From contig DCBQ01000005.1 in assembly GCA_002313515.1 (NCBI GenBank), forward strand, positions 34,950 to 98,949: a stretch of 64,000 bases of DNA, in the 5' to 3' direction. The position numbers and the translations under genes are program-made. Source of the DNA: Candidatus Saccharibacteria bacterium UBA1103 (lineage in GTDB: Bacteria > Patescibacteriota > Saccharimonadia > Saccharimonadales > Saccharimonadaceae). Within the stretch, counting starts at the first letter, position 1; each line of letters opens with the position of its first letter. Positions 18,663 through 27,144 of the stretch are shown here, in pieces. Below the pieces are notes generated by a model. It ran no database searches and was not told the DNA's origin. It saw nothing but the letters and a program-made list of their open reading frames with translations.

Positions 18663-19868
18663 ATGTTATCATATAAGTACAAAGCTCGCGATACTGCTAG
18701 CAATAAAATTGTCAGTTCGACTATCCAAGCGAGTTCTGAGTCGGCTGCGGCACGTCTATTGATGGCGCAGCATATTGTGCCTCTAGAAATTAAGCCAGTT
18801 GATCAGAGTGGTTTGCTTGCTAAATTGACCAATAAAGTTAGTACTAAGCAACTAGTTATTTTTACACGTCAGCTTTCGACTATGCTGAACGCTGGCTTGC
18901 CGTTAGCACAGTCACTAACAACTGTGCAGGAGCAGACTAGCAGTGCCGCATTAAAAAACATCGCTGGTGATATTGTCGCTAACATTAACGGTGGTGCTTC
19001 GCTATCATCGTCGATTAAGAAATATCCAGATGTATTCAACAATGTCTATGTAGCTCTGGTGGAGGCAGGTGAGACCTCTGGTACTATGGATGAGGCGCTG
19101 AATCGACTAGCTAACCAGCTAGAACATGACTCCGATATGTTGGGCAAAATCAAGGGTGCTATGATGTACCCGGCTATCGTGCTAGCAGTTATTATCGGCG
19201 TGGTGGTGTTTATGCTAGTGTCGCTAGTGCCGCAGGTTAAGAGCCTTTATGACGATATGGGTAAGACTCTGCCGCTACAGACCTTGATCTTGCAAGCTGT
19301 TGCTGATTTCATTATCAAATACTGGTGGCTAACATTGCTAGTGGTTGTTGGTTTGATTATCTTTATTAATCGTTGGAAGAAGACAGATGGCGGCCGCAAG
19401 GCGATTGATACTATGAAGCTTAATGTGCCGCTGTTTGCCACACTGCTGCGTAAGTTATACATGGCGCGCTTCTCGCGTACGATGGAGACGCTAACTAAGG
19501 CAGGTGTGTCTATGCTGGAGTCACTAAAGATTTCGGCCGATGCTGTTAACAATGTAGTCGTCAAAGATGAAATTATGGGTGCGACGAGTAAAGTAAAAAA
19601 TGGTAAGTCGCTATCAGAATCGCTATCTAACCAAGACTATATTCTGCCGTTCGTACCGCAGATGATTAAGATCGGTGAAACGTCAGGTGGTATTGATACG
19701 ATGTTGGCCAAGGTGGCAGACTATTACGATAAAGAGGTGGACAATGCAATCAACAGTATTTCAACTTTAATTGAGCCAATTCTAATGGTTCTGATGGCCG
19801 GTATGATTGGCTTCATCGTACTAGCTGTGCTACTACCGATTTACACGCTATCAAGTTCGTTGGAATAA
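18663..19868 (+). CDS. pilC: Type IV pilus inner-membrane platform protein PilC
   Basis: 401 aa with two T2SSF repeats (about 65-190 and 270-395). The signature VFTRQLSTMLNAGLPLAQSL-type segment is followed by VEAGETSGTMDEAL and its repeat IGETSGGIDTML. Three membrane segments lie at about 170-190, 215-235 and 372-395. PilC is the platform that converts PilB/PilT rotation into pilin addition or removal. Starts 6 nt after pilT. Confidence 0.94.
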   Translation: MLSYKYKARDTASNKIVSSTIQASSESAAARLLMAQHIVPLEIKPVDQSGLLAKLTNKVSTKQLVIFTRQLSTMLNAGLPLAQSLTTVQEQTSSAALKNIAGDIVANINGGASLSSSIKKYPDVFNNVYVALVEAGETSGTMDEALNRLANQLEHDSDMLGKIKGAMMYPAIVLAVIIGVVVFMLVSLVPQVKSLYDDMGKTLPLQTLILQAVADFIIKYWWLTLLVVVGLIIFINRWKKTDGGRKAIDTMKLNVPLFATLLRKLYMARFSRTMETLTKAGVSMLESLKISADAVNNVVVKDEIMGATSKVKNGKSLSESLSNQDYILPFVPQMIKIGETSGGIDTMLAKVADYYDKEVDNAINSISTLIEPILMVLMAGMIGFIVLAVLLPIYTLSSSLE

Positions 19869-19946
19869 TGCTTGCGTTTTTAAATGAACTGGTATATATT
19901 AATGAATGTAAGTTAACTAAAATAAAAGAAAGGGTAGGGAACTTAT

Positions 19947-20462
19947 ATGATTAAAAATCAGAAATCTCAAAAGGGTTTTACCATTATTGAGGTTGCTCTA
20001 GTTTTGGCCGTTGGTGCACTTATCTTCCTAGTGGTGTTCCTAGCTGTGCCTGCACTACAGCGTAACCAGCGTAACGACGCTAGGAAGCGCGATGCAAGCT
20101 CTGTAGCTGAGGCTATTACTAGTTACACGTCAGCAAATCCATCAAAGGCCGTAGATGCCGAAAAGGGTGATGGAAAAATATACGTGGCTGGAGAAGAAAG
20201 CAAGAAGGCAGGTATTGGCCAATTTATTGATACGCTTTCCAATAACACGGATCAGGTCCTATGGAGTGCCGCTACTACAGACATCAACAGCGTAGGTGAT
20301 TCTTCGGAGTCAGACAAGAAGAACAGGCTATATGTAGTACCTTCTACACAGTGCGATACTGGCGCTAATACTCTAAAGGCTGGATCCAAGAAGCAGGCCG
20401 CAGTGGTTTACTTTAACGAAACCGCAGGTGGTGTGTCAGCTGCTTGTCAGTCAGTTAACTAG
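19947..20462 (+). CDS. Type IV major pilin-like protein
   Basis: 171 aa. A short basic leader (MIKNQKSQKG) precedes the prepilin cleavage site G-FTIIE with Glu at mature position 5, then the hydrophobic N-terminal helix (VALVLAVGALIFLVVFLAVPAL). The C-terminal globular domain has two cysteines near the end that could form the D-loop. SD AGAAAGGGTAGGG. An intrinsic terminator follows, consistent with strong separate expression of a major subunit. A close relative is encoded at 31.2 kb. Confidence 0.9.
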   Translation: MIKNQKSQKGFTIIEVALVLAVGALIFLVVFLAVPALQRNQRNDARKRDASSVAEAITSYTSANPSKAVDAEKGDGKIYVAGEESKKAGIGQFIDTLSNNTDQVLWSAATTDINSVGDSSESDKKNRLYVVPSTQCDTGANTLKAGSKKQAAVVYFNETAGGVSAACQSVN

Positions 20463-20484
20463 TATTAGCTAGGCACAATACCAT

Positions 20485-20511
20485 AAAAAGAGGGCATTGA
20501 CCCTCTTTTTT
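20485..20511 (+). terminator. Intrinsic terminator after pilin
   Basis: A 10-bp stem (20485-20494 with 20501-20510), a 6-nt loop and a T6 tail. It ends the pilM-to-pilin unit. Confidence 0.85.
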
Positions 20512-20525
20512 GTAGCTATGCTGCA

Positions 20526-20692
20526 GTCCCGCCCCCATCAGGGGCGGGCAAGCTGACACATTGATCCCGTAACATCTAACGTCCCGCCCCATCAGGGGCG
20601 GGCAAGCTGGCGCATCGATGCCCTGCGACATCTAACGTCCCGCCCCATCAGGGGCGGGCAAGCTGGCGCGAAGCGCCGCTGGGTGGGGTTTG
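20526..20692 (+). repeat. Three tandem copies of GC-rich two-hairpin repeat
   Basis: Units start at 20526, 20581 and 20637, with a period of 55-56 nt. Each contains CCCGCCCC-ATCA-GGGGCGGG followed by GCAAGCTG. The third unit has the complete second hairpin (GGCGC-GAA-GCGCC) and the GCTGGGTGGGGTTTG tail. Same architecture as 11583-11640. Confidence 0.85.
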
Positions 20693-20701
20693 TAAATATG
20701 T

Positions 20702-20707
20702 TATAAT
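20702..20707 (+). promoter_or_regulatory. -10 box, leaderless prepilin peptidase
   Basis: TATAAT ends 6 nt before the ATG at 20714; there is no SD. It follows the tandem repeats directly. Confidence 0.6.
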
Positions 20708-20713
20708 TTACTT

Positions 20714-21547
20714 ATGGTAATTATTTGTGCAGTATTCTTATTCATATTAGGCGCAGTGTTTGGCTCATTCGTTGGTGCTTTCACTTGGCGGCTTAGATAT
20801 CATAAAGATTGGGTAAAGGGACGGAGTGAGTGCGAACACTGTCACCACAAATTAACACCGCTGGATCTAATCCCAGTTATCAGCTGGCTAAGTTTAGGCG
20901 GTAAATGCCGATACTGCAAGAAGCCGATCGGCTGGACAACCTTACTGCTAGAGCTTTGTCTAGGTGCTGCTTTTACATTGTCATTCTATTTTTTGCCGAT
21001 TGCTTTCGGCTCGACACCGGCGCAATTGGTGGCTGGGCAGCATCTATGGCTAATTCTGCTATTGGTAATCTGGCTAGTGATGTTAGTAATGCTAGCGGCA
21101 CTATTTGTTTACGACGCCAAATGGCATTTGCTGCCTAATAAAATTATGTATCCTCTCATTGCTGTAACGCTAATTTATACGTTGATTGCTAGCTTTACTG
21201 TCAACCATATGGAGTTTATGACTTGGCTGGGCGATACATTACTAGCCATGCTGCCAGTTGCAGGTCTTTACGGTGTACTATGGATATTTAGCGGTGGCCG
21301 TTGGATTGGCCTGGGTGATGTAAAGCTGGGTGTTGTCGTGGGGCTATGTCTCGATTGGCAGCTGGCGCTAGCAGTGCTCGCAATCTCAAATACTATTGCT
21401 TCACTGTCGGTAATACCATTGCTCATCACAAAGAAATTGAGTCCTAATAGTCAGATAGCATTTGGCCCATTTTTGATTGTAGTATTATTTGCTATGGTCT
21501 TGTTCGGCAATTATCTGTATGATTGGTTAATCGCTGCAATTCGTTAA
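20714..21547 (+). CDS. pilD: Prepilin peptidase / N-methyltransferase
   Basis: 277 aa, polytopic. The N-terminal domain has a zinc-type pair CEHC...CRYC (about 38-66). Catalytic aspartates occur in LFVYDAKWHLLP (about 137) and in IGLGDVKLG (GxGD motif, about 200). Seven or eight membrane segments. It cleaves the leader peptides of type IV prepilins at G-F/Y and methylates the new N-terminus, so its substrates would be the pilin and minor pilins encoded on both sides. The mRNA is probably leaderless. Confidence 0.93.
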   Translation: MVIICAVFLFILGAVFGSFVGAFTWRLRYHKDWVKGRSECEHCHHKLTPLDLIPVISWLSLGGKCRYCKKPIGWTTLLLELCLGAAFTLSFYFLPIAFGSTPAQLVAGQHLWLILLLVIWLVMLVMLAALFVYDAKWHLLPNKIMYPLIAVTLIYTLIASFTVNHMEFMTWLGDTLLAMLPVAGLYGVLWIFSGGRWIGLGDVKLGVVVGLCLDWQLALAVLAISNTIASLSVIPLLITKKLSPNSQIAFGPFLIVVLFAMVLFGNYLYDWLIAAIR

Positions 21548-21585
21548 TCTATGGAGTTTAAATAGCTTGTGCTATAATTTAAGTA

Positions 21586-22446
21586 ATGAAACGAGAGGGT
21601 GGCTACACATTAGTGGAAATTGGCCTGGTGATGGCGGTATCGGCCGGGCTACTGCTGATTGCGGGCAGCCTGTATGTGATGTCAGGCAATCAGCGTTTTA
21701 CTGATTCGTTGCAGACCATCCGTACATTTATTGAACAACAGTATAACGATGTGCGTTCTAACATTAGTCAACGTGTAGGCGGTGATGAGAGCCTATCTTC
21801 ATTGTGTCCAGTTGATTCGCGTGATTCGGCGAAGGACAAGTCTGCGGGCAATAGCAAGAACTGTCTACTGATGGGCAAAATTATTCAATTTAAAAACGAC
21901 CGCATGAAGTCTAGCTATGTGATTGGCGTGCAGCCGACGAATGATTGGCCTGATACAAACAAAACAGCGGTGCAGAATATACAGAGTATGCGGTTGTATG
22001 CAGTAACTAGTTCTAGTGCTGGCCGAGGCATACGCCCGACAGAAAAGCTATACTCTAATGGTAACGAGGCGATTGCTACGCTTGTGTGTGACGGCAAGGA
22101 ATGCGACGATTCTAGATCTCAGGCGCCTGGGGATGATGCTAGCGTGCTAATTCTACATAGTCCGCTAGATAACTCGATTTTGACATTTTCTTATACTAAA
22201 TTAGACGGTGAGTCTAGCGAGTATGGTGGGTTGAGTAAAGTAATTAACATTGGCGATAATTCATACACAGGACTGGTGCTGGCTATGCAGTCTGGTAGTT
22301 CTGGTGTTAGAACTGGAGCGCTGTGTGTCCCAGTATCGTCAACATCATCGGGCATTCAGACGGCGTCGCCAGCTGATGGCTTGAGCGGGTCATCTATTAG
22401 TGATCGTAAGGCGCTGTTTAATGTATGTAGTGAGGAGATAGACTGA
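21586..22446 (+). CDS. Minor pilin-like protein 1
   Basis: 286 aa. Prepilin motif KREGG-YTLVE, with cleavage after GG and Glu at +5, followed by a hydrophobic helix to about residue 30. The remainder is a polar extracytoplasmic domain with several cysteines (two pairs near 77 and 89, two near 165, and two late). TATAAT lies 7 nt before the ATG. Overlaps the next gene by one base (TGATG), so the four minor-pilin genes form one operon. Confidence 0.85.
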   Translation: MKREGGYTLVEIGLVMAVSAGLLLIAGSLYVMSGNQRFTDSLQTIRTFIEQQYNDVRSNISQRVGGDESLSSLCPVDSRDSAKDKSAGNSKNCLLMGKIIQFKNDRMKSSYVIGVQPTNDWPDTNKTAVQNIQSMRLYAVTSSSAGRGIRPTEKLYSNGNEAIATLVCDGKECDDSRSQAPGDDASVLILHSPLDNSILTFSYTKLDGESSEYGGLSKVINIGDNSYTGLVLAMQSGSSGVRTGALCVPVSSTSSGIQTASPADGLSGSSISDRKALFNVCSEEID

Positions 22447-23240
22447 TGAAGATAATTGAACAAATTTGGCATAGTATCTGCCACGAGAAAGACGGTTTAC
22501 ATAGTGCGTCAGAACATGGCGACACTTTGATTGAAGTGGCAATTGCCATGGCGGTGCTAGGCTCTGTTGCGTTACTAACTTTCACTACTATGAATAGCAG
22601 CTTGGTATCGATCATGAATTCAACCCAGCGTACATCTGTGCAGCAGAAGGTGAATTCACAAATCGAGATGATTAACTATATACGGAATAACGATCCAGCC
22701 CAGTGGAAGGTATTTACGGACTCGGCCTTCGGCGCTAACTACGGGCAATTAAACAACGATTCGTATAAATGCCAAATGAGTAGTTATAATAGCAATGGTG
22801 CGCTAATGCCGTCTACTTACGAGAGTAGTACTGATGCACGGAGCCTTGGCAGCGTATGGCTGGAATACCATCCCGAGGATAGCACACATCCAGTTAGGGT
22901 CTATAGCCTAGCAACCGCAATGGGCACCGATAGTTCAAATCGCTCTACTGCTGCTAAATACTGGGGATCAGTGCAAAATAGGGATTATGCCTTCGATGGC
23001 CGTTCTGGTGTGTCTACCGTATCGATTACTGACCCACAGCCAGGCTATGGCATTTGGGTCGACGTGGGCGCAGCTCAGCCGGGGGCGTCAGGAGCTAGTT
23101 ATGGAATACGGGCTGATGAACCATATATTGATGTGGTAGTTAAGGCTTGTTGGACGCCGTTTGGCGCCAAGAGTGATGGTGAGGCGCGTATTTTACAGAC
23201 ATATCGCATGCATAAGAATGAGCTTTCGGAGGACTACTAA
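22446..23240 (+). CDS. Minor pilin-like protein 2
   Basis: 264 aa. The leader is unusually long (about 24 residues, ending SEHGD) before TLIEVAIAMAVLG, so cleavage would follow Asp instead of Gly. The Glu at +4 or +5 and the hydrophobic helix are present. Resembles PilV/GspI-type minor pseudopilins in its hydrophobic pattern. One-base overlap with both neighbours. Likely part of the priming or tip complex. Confidence 0.8.
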   Translation: MKIIEQIWHSICHEKDGLHSASEHGDTLIEVAIAMAVLGSVALLTFTTMNSSLVSIMNSTQRTSVQQKVNSQIEMINYIRNNDPAQWKVFTDSAFGANYGQLNNDSYKCQMSSYNSNGALMPSTYESSTDARSLGSVWLEYHPEDSTHPVRVYSLATAMGTDSSNRSTAAKYWGSVQNRDYAFDGRSGVSTVSITDPQPGYGIWVDVGAAQPGASGASYGIRADEPYIDVVVKACWTPFGAKSDGEARILQTYRMHKNELSEDY

Positions 23241-24013
23241 TGATTAGGACGCATAGGACAAGGGAGCGTAAGGTGTCAGCAGGCTTTACAATTATTGAGG
23301 TGTCGCTATCGCTGACTTTTATCGCATTTATTATTCTATTCTTAACGGCTAGTATGCTGAGTATTGTTAGTACTTATAATAAAGGCGTTTGGCTAAGCCA
23401 GGTTAACCAGGCATTGCGTCAGATGAATGCAGATATTGTTGACACAGTTAAGTATAGTGCTTCGCCTAAGGTTAAGATGGTTGACGGTGAAGCTACGCGG
23501 CTATGTGCCAATGGTGTAACTTACGCCTGGAATTTACAAAGCTGGATCGACGAGGGACACCCGCGAAACAGGTTCGATAACGAGCGCAGCTCTAGTACTT
23601 CATCATTGCGTTTAGTCCGCATCGAAGATAAATCTAGCTCGTATTGTAATAGTGGCAGTGATGACTTCATTCCACGTGACAGCAATACGAGGGTTCTACT
23701 CGGCAAAGGTGCCATTTTGCAGGAATTCAATGTGGTACAGGGTATAAATAGTACTCAAAGTATCCCGCTGCTATCGGTTAATGGCGTAGTGTCAACTGAA
23801 GGCTCAAATGCTCCATCTAAGGTTAAGTTGGTCGGCAATGACTATAAATTTGTGAACTATAATGATAATAGTGGAACCTGGCAGTGTGGTGACTGGGTTG
23901 ACAGTAATGGCAATGATAGAAAGGATACTGGTGAATTTACACCGAGTAAAGGCTCGTTCTGTGCCAAGGCTGATATCGGTATGCAGATTTACGAAAGGGG
24001 AGTAGACAAGTGA
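23240..24013 (+). CDS. Minor pilin-like protein 3 (PilW/GspJ-like)
   Basis: 257 aa. Leader MIRTHRTRERKVSAG then FTIIEVSLSLTFIAFIILFLTAS, with Glu at +5. The segment IVSTYNKGVWLSQVNQALRQMNADI resembles the PilW/GspJ region. Extracellular domain with cysteines at about 94, 133, 220 and 235. The TAATG junction upstream and the four-base GTGA overlap downstream indicate tight coupling. Confidence 0.83.
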   Translation: MIRTHRTRERKVSAGFTIIEVSLSLTFIAFIILFLTASMLSIVSTYNKGVWLSQVNQALRQMNADIVDTVKYSASPKVKMVDGEATRLCANGVTYAWNLQSWIDEGHPRNRFDNERSSSTSSLRLVRIEDKSSSYCNSGSDDFIPRDSNTRVLLGKGAILQEFNVVQGINSTQSIPLLSVNGVVSTEGSNAPSKVKLVGNDYKFVNYNDNSGTWQCGDWVDSNGNDRKDTGEFTPSKGSFCAKADIGMQIYERGVDK

Positions 24014-25347
24014 TAAAGAATAAATATTTTGCACGGTCAGGTGAACGTGGCCAAGTAGCGATTTTAACGGTATCGATTTTCATGGCAGTCTTTGCTGTGC
24101 TAGTGGTGGGCTTTGCATATGTCATGACGTCAACAGTTAAGGATACAACTAATGATAGTACCAGTTATAGTGCACGTGCGGCGGCTGAGTCAGGAGTCGA
24201 GGACGCTAAACGTCTATTAAAATACTGCTATTCACATATGGATAATTACGGAAACTTTAACTCTGATTCGTCTAATGCTATATGCAGCAAAGTAATTAAT
24301 AAATCATATGCTGATCAGACTTGCGATACGGCAATCTCTGCTATGACTGACTCAACCGAAGCGAAGACTCAATTTGGCTTGAGCCCAGCTCTGGAGGAAT
24401 CCCATGGCGGCAAGCGAATCCGTGTTTACGATACAACTGGCTCTAATAAGAACAGCAAAGCGATCGAGTACTATCAGTGTCTAAAGCTTGCCACGCGTAC
24501 TGAGGACTATACTGGCGCTCTGACTGCTGAAGGTCAATCTTCAATTATTCCATTGCGTCTAGTAGATAAGGATGGTAACCGAGCTGATGCGCAGCGTATA
24601 ACTATACAGTGGCATAATAATAGTTCGTCAAGCGTTGGCGACAAGCCTGCTACGGACGCACCTAGCGGTAAAACACTGCCAAAGAAGTCCGAGTGGAAAA
24701 CTGCTGGCCGCAGCCTTAGTGACTCGAATGTACCAGCTGTTCTGAGAGCGCAGTTTATTCCAGTGACGAATGGTGATATTTCGGTCCAGAAGCTATCGGC
24801 GGATAGTCGTGCTGTAACTGTACGGCCAACTACGGATGGAGCAACTGGTGAATCATGGGGGACTGATGGCTATAGAGTGTATGCTTTACGCGGTAAAATC
24901 AACCTCCAAGACTACACTGTATCGGACGAGCCAAATGCAACAGCACATCCAAGTATAGTTGGCTTACGGAATTGTAGTAGTAGTGATCAGTATGCCTGTA
25001 GTGTGTCATTTAACAATGATGGAGCAATAAACACAAGCACAGCAGACTGGTACTTACGTATAAACGCAGTTTACAAGAATACGCATTTTCGTATAACTGC
25101 ATGTAAAGCAGATGAGAGCAATTGCAGCTCAAACAATGTTCTGTATTTTGATGGTATCCAGCCGGAGGTTGACGTAACCGGCAAGTCAGCAAGTTCGTAT
25201 AGCCGCATTAAAGCTCGTCTAGAACCGATGATGGATAATAACGATAATCTGGGAAACTGGTGGCCGGACTACGCCATTGATACTGCTGGTAAGGTCTGTA
25301 AAGATATGACCGTACGTTGGAATAACGGCGACGATAACTGCGATTAG
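24010..25347 (+). CDS. PilX-like large minor pilin
   Basis: 445 aa. N-terminus KNKYFARSGERGQVAILTVSIFMAVFAVLVVGFAYVM, then SYSARAAAESGVEDAKRLL. The A-x-S-G-V-x-D-A pattern after the helix is typical of PilX/GspK-type proteins, which lack the +5 glutamate. A large Cys-containing extracellular region of about 380 residues follows, longer than ordinary PilX, and could act as a tip adhesin (inference). GTG start overlapping the previous stop. Last gene of the set. Confidence 0.8.
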   Translation: MIKNKYFARSGERGQVAILTVSIFMAVFAVLVVGFAYVMTSTVKDTTNDSTSYSARAAAESGVEDAKRLLKYCYSHMDNYGNFNSDSSNAICSKVINKSYADQTCDTAISAMTDSTEAKTQFGLSPALEESHGGKRIRVYDTTGSNKNSKAIEYYQCLKLATRTEDYTGALTAEGQSSIIPLRLVDKDGNRADAQRITIQWHNNSSSSVGDKPATDAPSGKTLPKKSEWKTAGRSLSDSNVPAVLRAQFIPVTNGDISVQKLSADSRAVTVRPTTDGATGESWGTDGYRVYALRGKINLQDYTVSDEPNATAHPSIVGLRNCSSSDQYACSVSFNNDGAINTSTADWYLRINAVYKNTHFRITACKADESNCSSNNVLYFDGIQPEVDVTGKSASSYSRIKARLEPMMDNNDNLGNWWPDYAIDTAGKVCKDMTVRWNNGDDNCD

Positions 25348-25359
25348 GCTGCCGCTACT

Positions 25360-25411
25360 CGAACCCACCGTCAGGCTAATGCCTGTCACCTCCCTTTGTG
25401 AAAGGGGGGTA
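25360..25411 (-). repeat. Two-hairpin repeat (AT-loop variant), between convergent genes
   Basis: Read on the minus strand: CCCCCCTTTCAC..., an A hairpin (ACCTCCCTTT with AAAGGGGGGT), a B hairpin (CAGGC-TAAT-GCCTG) and a GGTGGGTTCG tail. It is the same element as 32025-32080 in inverted orientation. It also gives a terminator-like structure (T-rich after 25409) for the minor-pilin operon. Confidence 0.7.
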
Positions 25412-25415
25412 TTTT

Positions 25416-26417
25416 CTATAGCTGGCTCTGAAACTTTTCGTGCACTTCACGCAGATGTGGATCGGTGACGTGAGTATAGATCTGGGTAGTAGCAATATTG
25501 GCATGCCCCAGCATAGATTGAACCGAGCGCAAATCAGCCCCGTTCATCAGTAGGTCGGTGGCAAAGGAATGACGCAGAGTATGGGGTGATACATGCTTGG
25601 TGATGCCAGCCTTCATGGCGTAACTCTTAACGATGCGCTGGACAGAGCGAGGCGTTAGGCGACGAGATTCAGACTCGGCTACGGTCTCGGCGTGATTATC
25701 TTTGCCAACATTGCGCGAGTTGTTTAGAAACAGCGGTTTTAGGTTGTCTACCCGTGAATCAAGATATTGTTCAACGGCAGTAGCAGCGGTAGGGCTAATG
25801 AAGATTGGTCGGTCTTTGCCGCCTTTACCACGAATGACAAACTCGCGTCGTTCAGTATTGATGCGGTCACGGTCTAGGCTGCACAACTCACTGACCCGCA
25901 TGCCGCCGGAAAATAGTAGTTCCATGATGGCTTTATCGCGTAGACCATTCTCGGTGGTGGTGTCAATTTCGGCAAACAAGCGTGCAACTTCTTCGGCCAA
26001 TAAAAATGAAACCTGTTTTTTGTGTACTTTTGGTAAATTAATTTTGACGGCATCGAGTGTAGGGATGTCACGCTGAGCACAATATTTTAGGAAGCTACGT
26101 AGGGCGATCAAGTGATAACTCTGGGTGATGGTGGACAACTCGCGACCTTGTTCGTCCACGTAGCGAGCTAACCATAGTCGATACTTGCGTACAGTTTCAT
26201 CGGTAATTTGGTCAACCGTGATATCACCCACGAATTCAGCAAAGCGATCCATGTACAAATGATAGTTTTCGGCGGTACGCAGTGAGCGGCCACGGCCGAC
26301 TTCAACGTCCTCGACGAAGTCCATGATTAGGTCCGATAGGTAATAATCGGTCGATGAAGTCGGTTTAATATAGTCGGTGCCAGCTGCTTTGTCTAATTGC
26401 TTTTTATTTGTATCCAT
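25416..26417 (-). CDS. xerD: Tyrosine recombinase XerC/XerD family
   Basis: 333 aa from the ATG at 26417. Upstream in-frame TTG and ATG codons lie inside or beside the -10 box TACAAT, which is exactly 6 nt before this ATG. N-terminal SAM-like DNA-binding domain (about 25-115), then the catalytic domain with GMRVSEL (Arg), GGKDRP (Lys), HTLRHSFA (His-x-x-Arg), LGHANIATTQIYTH (His and the nucleophile Tyr). Probably resolves chromosome dimers at dif with FtsK. Only one Xer gene is seen here, so whether it works alone is unknown. It is not flanked by phage or integron features. Confidence 0.88.
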   Translation of the reverse strand: MDTNKKQLDKAAGTDYIKPTSSTDYYLSDLIMDFVEDVEVGRGRSLRTAENYHLYMDRFAEFVGDITVDQITDETVRKYRLWLARYVDEQGRELSTITQSYHLIALRSFLKYCAQRDIPTLDAVKINLPKVHKKQVSFLLAEEVARLFAEIDTTTENGLRDKAIMELLFSGGMRVSELCSLDRDRINTERREFVIRGKGGKDRPIFISPTAATAVEQYLDSRVDNLKPLFLNNSRNVGKDNHAETVAESESRRLTPRSVQRIVKSYAMKAGITKHVSPHTLRHSFATDLLMNGADLRSVQSMLGHANIATTQIYTHVTDPHLREVHEKFQSQL

Positions 26418-26595
26418 AAGCATATTGTAGCACAATTGCTATTGTCGCGCAATAACGACTTTTTAACGTTTTACGACGTAAGTAATAGAGGTGACTCAAA
26501 AATAATAATCTGTGGAAAACTATCGATGTATTGTGGGTAAATTGGCGCTGTTGGCTATCGAAATGAATATGAGCGTTGTGCTAAAATATGGACAA

Positions 26596-27135
26596 ATGAC
26601 CAGAAATAAACAGTCAAGCAAAAACAATCAGGGCTTAATGTTTCAGGGGCAGCATCCCGATGAACAGGTGTTGTTTACTTTTCGCCAGCACATCATTGTG
26701 ATGCGAAAGGGCTTTTACGCAATTCTGTTATTGTTTCTGCTGGGCTCAGTGCCGTTTATGATTTGGCAGGACGATATTCAGTTGCTATGGGGTCCGCTGA
26801 TCGGTATGGCGCTGGGTATTTTGGTATTCTTTCACTATTGGATCGGCTGGCATTTCTCGTTGTTCATTGTGACTAACGAGCGCATTCGGCAAATTACCCA
26901 GAAGGGGCTGTTTAACAAGACGGTGATTGACTTGAATTTGAATAAAGTTCAAAATATCAGTTATAATATACCTGGTATGACTGGCAGCATCTTTGGCTTT
27001 GGTACTTTGGTGCTGCAAACTATGGTCGGCAATATGGTGATAGAAAAAGCGGCACACTGTGAGCGGGTTTACAACGACCTATCCGATGCAGTGCGTGCGG
27101 CCGGCGGTATGACGGATATTGATAATAAGGAGTAG
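26596..27135 (+). CDS. PH-domain (YdbS/YdbT-like) membrane protein
   Basis: 179 aa from the ATG at 26596; TAAAAT ends 8 nt upstream and there is no SD. Two membrane helices (about 40-60 and 65-85) are followed by a bacterial PH domain (TNERIRQITQKGLFNKTVIDLNLNKVQNISY). This architecture is common in small membrane proteins of unknown function in Firmicutes and CPR. The next gene starts 9 nt after the stop. Confidence 0.7.
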   Translation: MTRNKQSSKNNQGLMFQGQHPDEQVLFTFRQHIIVMRKGFYAILLLFLLGSVPFMIWQDDIQLLWGPLIGMALGILVFFHYWIGWHFSLFIVTNERIRQITQKGLFNKTVIDLNLNKVQNISYNIPGMTGSIFGFGTLVLQTMVGNMVIEKAAHCERVYNDLSDAVRAAGGMTDIDNKE

Positions 27136-27144
27136 CTAGCAAGA

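Noticed and set aside
25416..26417. Xer-type recombinase as integrase of a mobile island
   Set aside because: No attachment-site duplications at tRNA genes, no phage or plasmid genes next to it; a housekeeping Xer role is simpler.
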